From Apostichopus japonicus (lineage: Eukaryota; Echinodermata; Holothuroidea; Aspidochirotida; Stichopodidae): a stretch of DNA of 60,000 nucleotides. Under the pieces are notes generated by a model. That model saw nothing but the letters and a program-made list of their open reading frames with translations. It did no database searches and was not told the origin of the DNA. A program made the position numbers and the translations under genes. Below are positions 1 to 46,111 of the stretch, piece after piece. Every line of letters begins with the position of its first letter. Position 1 is the first letter of the stretch. The stretch lies in assembly GCF_037975245.1 (NCBI RefSeq), contig NC_092578.1:15732321-15792320 (forward strand). The letters run 5' to 3'.

Positions 1-864
1 AACGTTGAAGACTCACATTGCTGCCAAATGTAGAGCTGCCATGGCAGGACTTCGACTTGTAAGAAACATTAGACATTTACTAACCAAGGATGCTTGCCAT
101 ACTATTGTTTTAGGACTAGTGATAAGTCACTTAGATTATGCTAACTCCCTCTATGCTAATCTACCAAATGTTGTTATTATGATGCTTCAGAGAATTCAAA
201 ACATGGCTGCCAAACTTGTTCTGAAAAGAGGAAAGGAGGATAGTGCTTCTGAAGCTTTAAAGGAGTTGCATTGGCTTCCCATCAGACAAAGAATTCTGCA
301 CAAAATATTAACGCTGGTCTTTAAATGCGTTGTTGATAAATCTGCTCCTCAATATCTTATATCTAGATTCACTTTAGCACCACAATCTAGTAGGTCTCTA
401 CGTTCAAATAATATTCTTTATAAACTGATCATTCCACGAACACAGAGGGCCACTTTTGCTTCAAGAGCAATAAGTGTATTTGGCGCCGAGCAATGGAATA
501 AATTACCTAACCATGTCAAACATTCTGAGAATCTTGCAATTTTTAAAAGAAAACTCAAAACATATTTATTTCCTGGCTAATCACTTTTATATTCAATTTT
601 TCAATTTTTGTATTCTTTATATTTCATATTTTTGAATTTCTCTTTTACATTTTATATAACATTTTGCATTTTCTATTTTTCTCTTTGAATTTCATAGCAA
701 TTGTATATTTTTGTACATTCATCTAGTATATTTTTCTACGCCATTTGAGATCTTATTTTCTTATAATTGGTTTTTCTATCTTTGTATTTTGATGTTAAGC
801 GCAACCGAAAACTTTGTTGGGGTTGCGCTATATGAAATTCAATAAATAATAATAATAATAAATA
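1..864 (+). mobile_element. 3' end of a CR1/L2-like non-LTR retrotransposon (LINE)
   Basis: The open frame from 5 to 580 (191 residues, stop at 578-580) is the C-terminal part of a LINE reverse transcriptase ORF. It is recognisable by the arrangement HLDYANSLYANLP, LQRIQNMAAKLV, LHWLPIRQRI, SRSLRS and WNKLPNHVK...FKRKLKTYLF, which is typical of the region after the polymerase core in CR1/L2-clade elements. The catalytic core would lie upstream, outside the window. An AT-rich 3' UTR follows and ends in a simple (AAT)n tail near 840-864, as these elements usually do. The visible frame is uninterrupted, so the insertion may be fairly young. Clade assignment rests on recalled family patterns only. 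Confidence 0.85.
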
Positions 865-1369
865 GTTTGACACAAAATCACAACTTATGCGTAAATCTAA
901 TCAGCGAGGAACTCAACATGCTACAAAATGATTATTGATCAAATGTCATCGATTGAACAATTTGTGGAAAATTGATAAATTGATAATTTATTTAATGGCG
1001 CCATTTCAACATTTTGTGCAGGATGAATTCCAACAAAATGGCAGAGAAAGATCTTAACATTTTTTTGACGGCGCCTAAAGATCTTTAACATTTCTGACGG
1101 CGCCTTACGTTTCCACATAACGAACTGCTTTAAGCAAGTGGAACATATTCGCTCAAGAGGTCGACGAATGTTGACATTTAACAAATGTAATGGAATAGGT
1201 AAAGTGAATTATCTTATATAAATTGAATGTTACATTTGTTTTTGGTTTCGATGACAATCGTAACCTTTTGCATTTATGATGGCGAATGTGTGTGTGCGTT
1301 TGTGAACGCGATAAAACGACAAACACGATATATGAAGAAGGGAAGGTCGGACCAATTTCATATTTGGTG

Positions 1370-1740
1370 TGTAGAAGTACCACATTGAGTACAAGAAGCC
1401 TATTGTTTAATTGGAGGTCGAATGTCATTTGGGGTCAACAGGGGTCAAATTGTGTAAACTATGTTTTACACAATATTTCACATTTAGTATGTTGATGTAT
1501 CATATTAAGTACAAGAAGCCTGTTGTTGAGGTCAACGGTCATTTCAGGACAGCCTGTGTCATTGTGAGTTTATTGTTTGTCACATCACACTGCTTTCCAC
1601 TGTATTACTAAGATCAAGTATGTTGTAAACCCTCCCCATACATTACGTTAGATTCATGAAGTTAACTGCCCATGTTACATCATCGAAACCACAATGTGTA
1701 TTTGCATTCTGGTTCGTTTCTGTAAAACAAAATTCCCAAC
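1370..1740. repeat. Dispersed repeat with AGGTCA-like units, copy 1
   Basis: Two related sub-units share the core AGTACAAGAAGCCT (near 1388 and 1509), each followed by GGTCA-type words. The part from 1537 to 1740, beginning GGTCATTTCAGGACAGCCTG, matches 38941-39107 over most of its length. The first part matches 44940-45000 in the opposite orientation. It is non-coding and the element class is unknown. Confidence 0.6.
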
Positions 1741-3350
1741 CACATTAAATTAAATTACTGAAGTTCACATACAATGCCGTGTAAAAGATTGTGTATAAGT
1801 TTAGGTGGTTCAAAGGGAATGAGGATAAAACCAACCATTTTCTAATCACATGCTTGTGTTGCAATTTAGTGACATACAAGTTTTTCAGAAAACCAAAACA
1901 TTTATCTATATGATAGTAATATGGAATATTCTTGACGCGGTTTGTCGCTGAAGCCTATAGGGAGTATTTGATATAACGTATTCACTTTCTCCTTCTGGGG
2001 TTGTTGATAGCTATCTTTGTTCTCAGAGTGCAGAATGTAGCGATAACAGCATTGGATCACAAACAAATTTCACTACACCCTCCCCCCCCCCCACCTCGTC
2101 AAACCTCTATAACCTTTGTACATGTACGTGACTCCTGTGAAGTCATGATGAAAGTTGAAACGCCTCTCCCTCGGGAGAGATTTCTAGGTTAAAATAGTGA
2201 TTGGCAGCGTAAACTGTTCTTTGTTTATTGAATATTTCCACGATTATATATCTTGGCATAACGACTAACATGAAGTTTGCAGTAAAGACAAAGAACAAGA
2301 AAAGCAGGAAAGAAGACCCCCTCCCCCCCCCCCCCCAAAAAAAGAGTTTCGTGCTTCGTCTGAAATCCTGAAAGAGACCAGACTATACTTTAAATTACAA
2401 AAAGGGGACCATGCATGGGAAACATATTTCCCCCTCCCGATCATAATATTTCAAGCCCCCCCCCCAGTCCTGTCGTCTCCGGTAAGACAAACATAAGCCC
2501 GTGTTGTGTTTGTCCACCTACTCCACCCCTCCCCAAATGGTGTGCTTCCCGTCCACTTGTCACCCCTTCCACTGTGGAAAAAATTGGTGCCGCCACCGCA
2601 TATAACCTGGAGGTTCTGAGTCGGGGGGGGAGGGGGCAAGGGCTAAAACTGTATCAGTAAGTATGGTGAGCTTGCTTTGATTTTTCGTGTCGATTCTGTA
2701 CACATTGAATGACTTTTCATAAAACATATTGCGAAGATCCGTTTAATTCTCATCACATGGAATAAGGATATACGAGCCTAAGTGTAATAATGACAGTCAC
2801 CATATAGTAGCCTATTCCGAGTTTGCGCGCGAAAATTTGCAGACGACTAGTAAACTAATCTCATCTATTTTTGGTTTCATCAGAATTACCACAACGCCGG
2901 ACAAGTTAGCGAGCAGTACTTGTACGAAGAGTGGTTTGCTTAAAATATCGACAAGACGAATACAGGGATTAGCCGAGATCATTCGTGGAAAAAAAAAGAA
3001 GCAATTTCATCTTCCACACTTTCATTTTGAATCCAGTGAAGAGCAACATGATATATACGGCCGCTGAAAATGAGATGAACATTTTGCCTGTTTGCCAACT
3101 GTTTTAATATCGGTAAAAATCTATGACAGATTTTTCTTTCACTGACGAAGTTTGATTCTATCGATATTAGAGAGAATGAGGATGGTTTCAAATAAAAGGC
3201 AATAGCCCTTAAGCCTTCACAATCTTGTCTGATCGTTATGAATAAGCAAACTAAATATTAACACACCAAAAACAACAAAATCATGTTTGATCTTCCAGCA
3301 AATTTAATTCTGTGAAGAGATTTATTTATCTGTCTTTTCCCCTCGGCGTC

Positions 3351-3375
3351 TCTCTCTCTCTCTCTCTCTCTCTGA
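3351..3375. repeat. CT microsatellite
   Basis: A short run of about twelve CT dinucleotides upstream of the GalNAc-transferase gene. Confidence 0.85.
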
Positions 3376-3768
3376 AGAATTGCTGCTGTCATTCCTTTTA
3401 TAAATTGCCGACATCTTGATTTGAAAAATTAAAAAAAGTACGGGGAAATCTACCTCAGGCATTGCGTCGAAGAATCTCTTGACAAAATGAGTCAAATCTA
3501 TCAATTTAATGAAGCCTTAGAATTTCTCAGAATGACTGAGTTTGCATTTTGATGCCGAATTTAGATCCAGGTTGTCAAATGCATCGGTTACTACAGAAAG
3601 AATATTTCTCTGGAAGTCAAAATCTTGGGAAATTCTTTAAAGATTGAGTACAATTTTTTTTCCCTAACTAATCTTGCGGAAATACATCACGTTTTTTTTC
3701 TTCTTAAGGGATGTCTTCATCTCAGTGAAAGTATATATTTGAGGGACAGAGATTATTCTGAATCCACA

Positions 3769-39325
<35,557 letters not shown>

Positions 39326-39358
39326 CGTTGCAGTCTGATCTTCTCGAATCAATTGGAC

Positions 39359-39390
39359 TGATCGGTCTTCCGATCGGTATGACCGATCGG
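39359..39390. repeat. GATCGGT hairpin in the GalNAc-transferase 3' UTR
   Basis: CCGATCGGT (39370-39378) and ACCGATCGG (39382-39390) are perfect inverted repeats around a 3-base loop. Another GATCGGT lies just upstream. It sits about 45 bp after the stop codon, so it would be in the mRNA. Confidence 0.75.
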
Positions 39391-39559
39391 TTTTCCTTTT
39401 CTTGCCCAGCTGACAGATCTTAAACGACAATCTTCTGGAAAGTTTGAAGTTAAAGGCAGAGTTGCAAAAAAACTGGAATTTTCCACATTGGCTACGTATG
39501 AAGGCGTGCAAGTTAAGCGGCTATGCAGTCAACTTGATGTGTGTGAGTGTGTAGTATAA

Positions 39560-39565
39560 AATAAA
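39560..39565 (+). other. Poly(A) signal of the GalNAc-transferase gene
   Basis: AATAAA lies 235 bp after the stop codon and is followed by a GTGTAGGTGATTTTTTT stretch that could serve as the GU-rich downstream element. Confidence 0.6.
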
Positions 39566-41480
39566 TCCAAAAACGTGTAGGTGATTTTTTTGAGCATTGA
39601 AGCATGAAATCTGGCTACCGTTTAATAGTACATACTTGAAGCTATTTCCCTCTGTTGGAGAAGTTTTTTTCTTCGAGGACGTCGCCTTCTTCAAACTATG
39701 GAGGTTACTTAACCAGCAATTTAAAGGAGGTTAAAAATGTCCTACACCACTTTTACAATTAAACAAAGGTGATTTTCTTAAAATAACAAGAAATTAACAG
39801 GTGGTAGTAAGTTAGTGTGTTAGTCTTGTAAGAATCAATTATCAGGTCCCCATGTCGTTGAAGGTAACTTTATCTCGAAGGTAAACCGAAATGAAATTGC
39901 TTGTCAGAACAGCCAATTTGGGCTGGTTTTGTAATGAAATTAGTTGGTTCAATTAGAGGAGGATATTAGACAACTTTCTTGAGACATATGTGACAATAAT
40001 GTGAGTGTCGAACAATTGCCAGTCTAAACTTTACCATTCAAAGAAAAAACATGAAATGCTGGGATTTAATTTCCTAACAAGTCACTGAGAGGACTGTTAC
40101 TCTGGCTACTAGCTAATGGATGGAAAGCATGGTGGAATATGGAAATTGAAGCCAGAGATATAAATATATCAATATTTCAGTTCAAAGTTGAAAATCTTTA
40201 TAAAAGTGTTCTGCTTTTCAAAGGTATGGTATGGTATGTTACTGACAGGTTTAAGTTTTGCAAGAGCACAGAGAGTTTAAGACAAGCACCTGTCTAGAAA
40301 ATGTGGTTATTTATCTGTTTAATACACACACACACACATACATACACATAGACAACATAGGAAGGTTTCTTCATGGTGTATGTCATTTTGCCAAAGTCAG
40401 TTGAAGTACAGCATCAGAGATGCTCGAGTCAGTGGAAATGTTGACGAAACATAGGACAATCTGTGTAGGCTTCGTAAGAACCAGATCTCTTAGAAGGGCC
40501 ACCTCCAGATGTCAGATTCATAAAATAGATCTCTTAACATCATCGAAACCACCGTGCAAATTTTTGCTTTTGTTTCGTTTTTTTTTAAATAGCCCACTGC
40601 AGATCACTGTAGATTCCGTTGCATTATTCTTGTTGGGGAGTTGTCGGTGGTTGATACAATAATCTTGGTACCCTTTGCCACATTTCATTCTGTGCCCTAA
40701 GTTGGATTGGCAGCAGATATTGTCTACGATCATACATGGAAATGACTGTATGGCCAAATTTTGTCATCGCCGTTATGTCGACAATCACTGCAAAATTGAA
40801 AATTTTTCGGCGTTTTTGAAGTTAAGACACTATTTTAGCCAAATGATATTCTTATACTTAAGTTATCTCCTTACGGAAATCCCATTTGTCAACGATTGGT
40901 TTTGTTCCAAAAATGTTAAAATGTGTAGAGAATTGTATAGTCCATAGGTGACCATGCAGCCGTTTTGCATCAAAGAGTTGTCTGTTGTTCATCGTCTGTG
41001 CTATACTTCTTTTGTCTATTAATTAGCAAATCTTGATTGGGACGACTTGTTTGGTACTGGTAGTTCAAGGGTGTTAACCTAGGGTAAAGGAAAGTCCTGT
41101 CAATGAACTGATTTGGCATGAAAAGATTAAACTATTTTAAAGTATTCATAAACCAGTAAATCATATTTGAAGCAAATATTGTCTTCCTCTAGCAGCTCTT
41201 TACCCTTACTTATGAATGGATAATAGGACTAGACTCATCTCTCTGATGGTTCTAAATGAATGCAATAATTAAGGAATGGATAGTAGGACTAAACTCATCT
41301 CTCTGATGGTTCTAAATGAATGCAATATTTTGGTGGTTTTAAGTGGATGTGATGTATATTGTTTAATGCATTTATTGATTTTTTATTTTTATTGTAAGCT
41401 GCTAAACAAGATTTAAAAAACCTTGCAGTACTACTGTTGTTTCTTTTTTGTGTGTGTGTGTGCTGCTGAAGGGCAAAAGA
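39566..41480. other. Intergenic, mostly unique AT-rich sequence
   Basis: It holds a short AC microsatellite (40324-40341), a partial dispersed repeat near 40537-40580 and a 60-bp tandem duplication (41214-41333). No gene is recognised. Confidence 0.6.
41214..41333. repeat. 60-bp tandem duplication
   Basis: Two units starting GAATGGATA.TAGGACTA at 41214 and 41274 are nearly identical, with only a few substitutions visible. Confidence 0.85.
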
Positions 41481-41490
41481 AGAAAAGCAG

Positions 41491-41556
41491 GAGTTGGGTT
41501 TGAACCAGGGACCTTTAGATGCAAAAAATTTTACCCTACCACTAGACCATTAGGTG
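41491..41556 (-). repeat. tRNA-like sequence (SINE head or tRNA pseudogene), type 1
   Basis: Read on the minus strand it has an A-box-like TGGTCTAGTGGTAGGGT and, about 35 bp later, a B box GGTTCAAACCC. This is the spacing of a Pol III type 2 promoter. It resembles the head of a Gly/Asp/Glu-type tRNA, but acceptor pairing is not convincing. Confidence 0.55.
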
Positions 41557-41769
41557 AGAGACTGGTGTAAAATGCTTTACAAATATTTAAAGATCCACTT
41601 GCTTGGACTTGGAACATTTTTCAAAACATTTTCTCCACTGATCCTTGTCAGGGAGAGGGGTGCCGCTTTGGAAGCTAGTCAGGGAGAGGGTGGCCGCGCA
41701 ACTCGCCACAGCCACTTGTCAACCTTGTCAACGAGAGGGGTTACCGGCGAATCCTAAGGACGGCGATAA

Positions 41770-41847
41770 CCCACCCTGGTCTTGAACCCAGCAAATCAGG
41801 AACTTCCAGTCGCTCACGGAACTACCGATTACACCATTTTGGTTCCC
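41770..41847 (-). repeat. tRNA-like sequence, type 2
   Basis: On the minus strand GGTGTAATCGGTAG (A-box-like) is followed by GGGTTCAAGACC (B box). It differs in sequence from its neighbours, so it has a separate origin or is much diverged. Confidence 0.5.
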
Positions 41848-41879
41848 AATTATAAAACTTTGTTTCTTACCTTTATACT

Positions 41880-43340
41880 TCTGCTTGTTCCAAAGAACAG
41901 AAAATTAAAAGGCTCTAGCTGGGCTTGAACCACAGATATGGAGTTTGTCTGACTCACTCAGATCCAGTGCACTAACCACTGCGCCACTTGAACTGTTGAG
42001 AAATAATGCTCGTTTGTAATATTTAAACCTCAGAATTGAAGCATGAAAAGAGCAGAAAATCAAAAGGTGTCTCAGGATAGGGCTTGAACTCTAGTCATGG
42101 AGTTTTTCTGGCACTCAGTTCCAGAGCACTACCCACTGCGCCACTTGAACTGTTGAGAAATAATGCTCGTTTCTAATATTTAAACCTCAGAATTGAAGCA
42201 TGCAAAGAGCAGAAAATCAAAAGATGTCTCTAGATGGGGCTTGAACTCTAGTCATGGAGTTTTTCTGACACTCTCAGTTCCCAAGCACCAACCACTGCGC
42301 CACTTGAACTGTTACAAAACCATGGTCCTTTCGGATATTTAGACCTCCGAATTGAAGGATGAAAAGAGCAGAAAATCAAAAGATGTCTCTATATGGGGCT
42401 TGAACTCTAGTCATGGAGTTTTTCTGACACTCAGTTTCAGAGCACTAACCACTGCGCCACTTGAACGGTTACAAAATTATGGTCGTTTCAAATATTTAAA
42501 CCTCAGAATTGAAGCATGCAAAGAGCAGAAAATCAAAAGATGTCTCTAGATGGGGCTTGAACTCTAGTCATGGAGTTTTTCTGACACTCTCAGTTCCCAA
42601 GCACCAACCACTGCGCCACTTGAACTGTTACAAAATCATGGTCCTTTCGGATATTTAGACCTCCGAATTGAAGGATGAAAAGAGCAGAAAATCAAAAGAT
42701 GTCTCAGGATGGGGCTTGGACTCTAGTCATGGAGTTTTTCTGACACTCTCAGTTCAATAACTCAAGGAGTGTTAGCTCAGTGGTTAATTAATGCCGGTGC
42801 CTTTCAATGATAAGGTCCCGATTCGAGTCACTCCAAGATTAATGTATGTCGTCCAGTTACAGAGTTGTTGACAATTCATAATCATGGACGTTAAATATGT
42901 CCACATTGTAGAGCACTAACCACTTGAACTGTTGAGATATAATGGGGGTTTCGAATATTTAAACCTCAGAATGGAAGGAGTAAAAGAGCAAAATTGATGT
43001 GTCTGGAAGGGGTTTTAACGCTAGACATGGAGTTTGGCTCTCTCAGTCACAGAACACTAACCACTCTGCCATAGTAACTGCTGAAACATTCTGCTTGTTT
43101 CTAGAATGTTGTTTCGGGCGGGGCTTGAACCCTAGACAAGGTGATGTCTTATTATTTGGTTGCAGAGCACTTAGTGCTGTGCCACAGTAACTGTTGACAT
43201 ATCATGCTGGTTTCTTCAGAATTGGAGGAAAACAGCAGAATTCGCAAGTTAGCCTATTGTGGTTTGAACCTTAGACAAGGCATTTGTCTGACTGTCTCAA
43301 GTTACATAGCACTAACCACTGCGCAACAGTAACTGTTTAG
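41880..43340 (-). repeat. Tandem array of about nine tRNA-like units, period about 158 bp
   Basis: Each unit on the minus strand reads CAAGTGGCGCAGTGGTTAGT (A-box region), then about 45 bp later a B box of the form GTTCAAGCCC. A conserved spacer with TTTTGATTTTCTGCTCTTT follows. Heads end near 41990, 42148, 42308, 42465, 42625, 42930 (interrupted), 43080, 43192 and 43332. The first six units are close to one another and the last three more diverged. The heads do not fold into good tRNA acceptor stems, so they look like amplified tRNA-derived SINE or pseudo-tRNA units rather than functional tRNAs. Confidence 0.7.
42758..42910 (+). mobile_element. tRNA-headed SINE inserted into the tRNA-like array
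   Basis: On the plus strand, GTTAGCTCAGTGGTTAAT (A box) and GATTCGAGTCACTCC (B box) lie in the opposite orientation to the array. The array unit is interrupted between ...CTCTCAGTTC and AGAGCACTAACCAC, showing this is a later insertion. Its 3' part contains GTTGTTGACAATTCATAATC. Confidence 0.65.
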
Positions 43341-43436
43341 AAATACTGGACACTTGGGGAAGTGAATATTGTTGCACCATACACATGCAAGTTTTATATT
43401 TCAGTAACTGGGAACCAACTTATTGTGTCAGCTGTA

Positions 43437-44040
43437 CAGTGGCGGCGCCAGGAATTTTTAGTTGGGGAGGCTAACGGGGGGCTGAGCCAATTTTTTGGGT
43501 GGCTTACAAGATTGAGTGATCGCTGTCCTGGGGGAGGGGTATAAGGGGAGGGTGACCCCCTCCCCTTTTGAAATTTTTCCCAATCCTGGAAAGGCCTACA
43601 TGCAAAATGGTGGCATTTAGCGAGGCTTTTGTCACCTGAAAATTTCTCCAAAAATATGCATTTTTTTGTGAGTAACTTTAGTCAAATTAGAATGGAAGAT
43701 ACCAATTCACAGTTTTCGTATCACTAAAATAATTGAGAAACAACTCATCAACACCTGGCGGATAAAGCTGGATTCTGAATTGTTTTTATCAGTCACCAAA
43801 ACAAGGCTTCCTGCACCACAACTGAGTCACTGACTATTACCATGTGGAAAATTCATCAAAATTTCCATTGACCATTGTAGCACTGCGTTATGGCTGACAA
43901 AATTTGGGTAGGCTATATTGTTGCAATGAGGTTTTTTTTTTTTTGGCCTATTTCAGTTGGGGGGGCTAATGGGGGGCTGACTACTTCAGTGGGGGGGGGG
44001 CTAAAGCCCCCAAGCCCCCCCCCCCTTGGCGCCGCCACTG
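43437..44040. mobile_element. hAT-like MITE (604 bp) with perfect 8-bp target duplication
   Basis: It begins CAGTGGCGGCGCCAGG and ends CTTGGCGCCGCCACTG (inverted repeats of about 14 bp). It is flanked on both sides by CAGCTGTA (43429-43436 and 44041-44048). The 8-bp duplication and CAGTGG termini are characteristic of hAT superfamily insertions. The subterminal regions are G-rich with repeated GGGGCTAA words. There is no transposase coding capacity. Confidence 0.85.
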
Positions 44041-44109
44041 CAGCTGTAAAATCTCTAAATTAAGTACCATTGCGGTTGAATTCCATACTTAGTATGTGAA
44101 TGCATCTTA

Positions 44110-45010
44110 GTGAGTAGAAGAAACCCTATCATCATCTGTGGTAGTCAAATGTCATTGGAGGTCATGGTCTGAAAACCTTGCCAACTCAATAACTCCACCT
44201 TCGAGAGTAAATGAACTGTTGCTTTTCATCGCGGTCAGATGTCTTAGAGGTGAGTCTCAAAACTGTGTAAACTTGATTTCTAAAGCAAAGCTTGTTTGCT
44301 TTTTGGATCAAGAACAAGAAACCGAATTTTTCATTGAGGTCAAAGGTCGTATGAGGTCACCAGAGGTCTTGAAAACTCACATACTGCATAACTTCAATGA
44401 ATGATGAACTTCATACTTGATGTGTGGATCCAACTTAGTAAAAGAACCGTTGAATTTTACAGAGTTCAAAGGTCATTAGAGGTCATCAGTGGTCGAATTC
44501 TGAAACCCTTGTAACAGCAAGTACTTCGAAGTGTAAAGCTTCACGTAGGTCCTGCTAGGATCGAAACTTCAGGCCCTCTTACTTTTACACATTCTCCTAC
44601 ACAGGCTCTTTAGTGGATACGCAGTTTGCTAACAGTTTGGTTTTATTTTGAGCTTCAATGAACTTCAGACTTGAGATGTGGATGGACCTAATATTTTATA
44701 AAGTACAAGAACATTGTTTGCACAGTTTTCATTCATGTTTGCATACAAAAAATGTCGCTTGGCTTTCTCATTGATTTGTAAGATTGTCATTAGGGCATTA
44801 AGTCACCACTATCAAATAAACAAAGATAGCCAGAATGCAAAAATGCATTGTGGTTTCGATGATGTAACAAGCAGTTTTCATGAATCTGACATAATGTATA
44901 GTGAGGGTGTACATGTTTACAAGGGTTTCACGATTTGACCTCTGATGACTCCAAATGACCTTTGACTAAACACAATAGGCTTCTTTAACTCAATATGGTA
45001 CTTTTACGCA
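44110..45010. repeat. AGGTCA-rich dispersed repeat, multi-unit
   Basis: Units carry words such as GAGGTCAAAGGTC, GAGGTCA(C/T)CAG and AGTAAAAGAA, separated by about 100-150 bp. The last part (44935-45010) is the inverted match of the unit at 1376-1450. Related sequence occurs at 56205-56240. The origin is unknown. Confidence 0.55.
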
Positions 45011-45947
45011 CTAAATTAGAGGTGGGCCTAAGCTTCCAGTATTGAGATATCATGATATCATGTTTACAAGCTGGGCGTCACAAACGCACACACACAAACA
45101 CACACATACGCCATCATGAATGCATAGGTTACGATTATCATCGACAACAAAAAATAAGTAAAAGAAAAAGCGATAATATTTCATTTGATTTATTCGCACA
45201 AAAAACACATCACGTTTGAACTTTTACAAAGCAAAATTTCACGCGTACATTTCTTTGAATGGAACCTGCCTTCAAATTTTGATAAGATTCTCCTACTTAA
45301 TTATTTAGTCTTTATTATTACCTACCGAAAAACTTAAGATCAAATTCTGGATGTAAAATTAATACCAACAACAACACAGCTGTCTTCTCCTTATTTCGAT
45401 GTAAAATGCAGATCTAATTGAAAGAGTAAATTAAATTCAAAATTTTAAGATTTTAAGATTTCAAGATTTTAATTTATTTTAATTATTTAGACCTCCCTGT
45501 CCCTCTCCTTACCCGGCACCCCCCCCCCCCCCCCCGCTTCATCAATTACATGTGGCAGTACGGATTAATACCATTCGATTATGAAAATCTTGTTACACAC
45601 TACTGAAAGGTTTTCACCTAGTCAACACATTTTGTATTATTTTGCATTTGTCATATTTCAAAATAGAATCTTGGATAATCAAGCTAATCAAATTGTGTTA
45701 TGACAGGATATTAGTTGCAACATCAAAAAATGAATAAATAATAAACAAAAGGGGGGGGGATGTAACAACATATAAAAGTACTTCATAGTATGTATACATA
45801 TATGGACTCATTTATGTAGTAAAGTCAATGTTTGGTGGAAGTTTCTGACTGATCGCGATGCAACTGGTTACTGTCATTCAACAATTACCTTCTTTTCTAC
45901 AATCGGTCTAACTCCGACAGCGTGTTCAGACACTTAAGTATATAAAG

Positions 45948-46111
45948 CAGGGATGAGCCTGGGGTAAAAACTAATCACAGAACTTTGCAAAAATTGCGGT
46001 ACAGGCTCCAGTTTGCGTATACTACAGTGTGTTAGGATAATACTTTTTTGTCCCCCAGGTAGAAAAGAAATCACGGATATTCCGCGAATTCGCGGAAAAA
46101 GCTCATGCCTG
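45948..46111. mobile_element. Small hAT-like MITE with internal palindrome
   Basis: It begins CAGGGATGAGC and ends GCTCATGCCTG (inverted with one mismatch). It contains the perfect 18-bp palindrome TTCCGCGAATTCGCGGAA near its right end. A clean target duplication is not evident. Confidence 0.5.

Larger units (their letters stand above)
865..3768. other. Region upstream of the GalNAc-transferase start codon
   Basis: No coding sequence is recognised here. The stretch holds a copy of a dispersed repeat (1370-1740), several homopolymer C runs (near 2083, 2323 and 2455), and a short CT microsatellite (3351-3375). The promoter and any 5' non-coding exon of the downstream gene should lie here or further upstream, but I see no convincing TATA box or initiator. 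Confidence 0.5.

Noticed and set aside
3625-3768. An upstream start for the transferase (adding 48 residues)
   Set aside because: The frame is open, but there is no ATG in it before 3769, and the 3769 start gives a normal short cytoplasmic tail before the anchor.
41491-43332. Functional nuclear tRNA genes
   Set aside because: A and B boxes are present, but acceptor stems do not pair convincingly and the units are embedded in a repeat, so tRNA-derived repeats are the safer reading.
41880-43340. CRISPR-like array
   Set aside because: Units are about 158 bp, diverged, and carry tRNA-like boxes. There is no short repeat with unique spacers, and the context is an animal genome.
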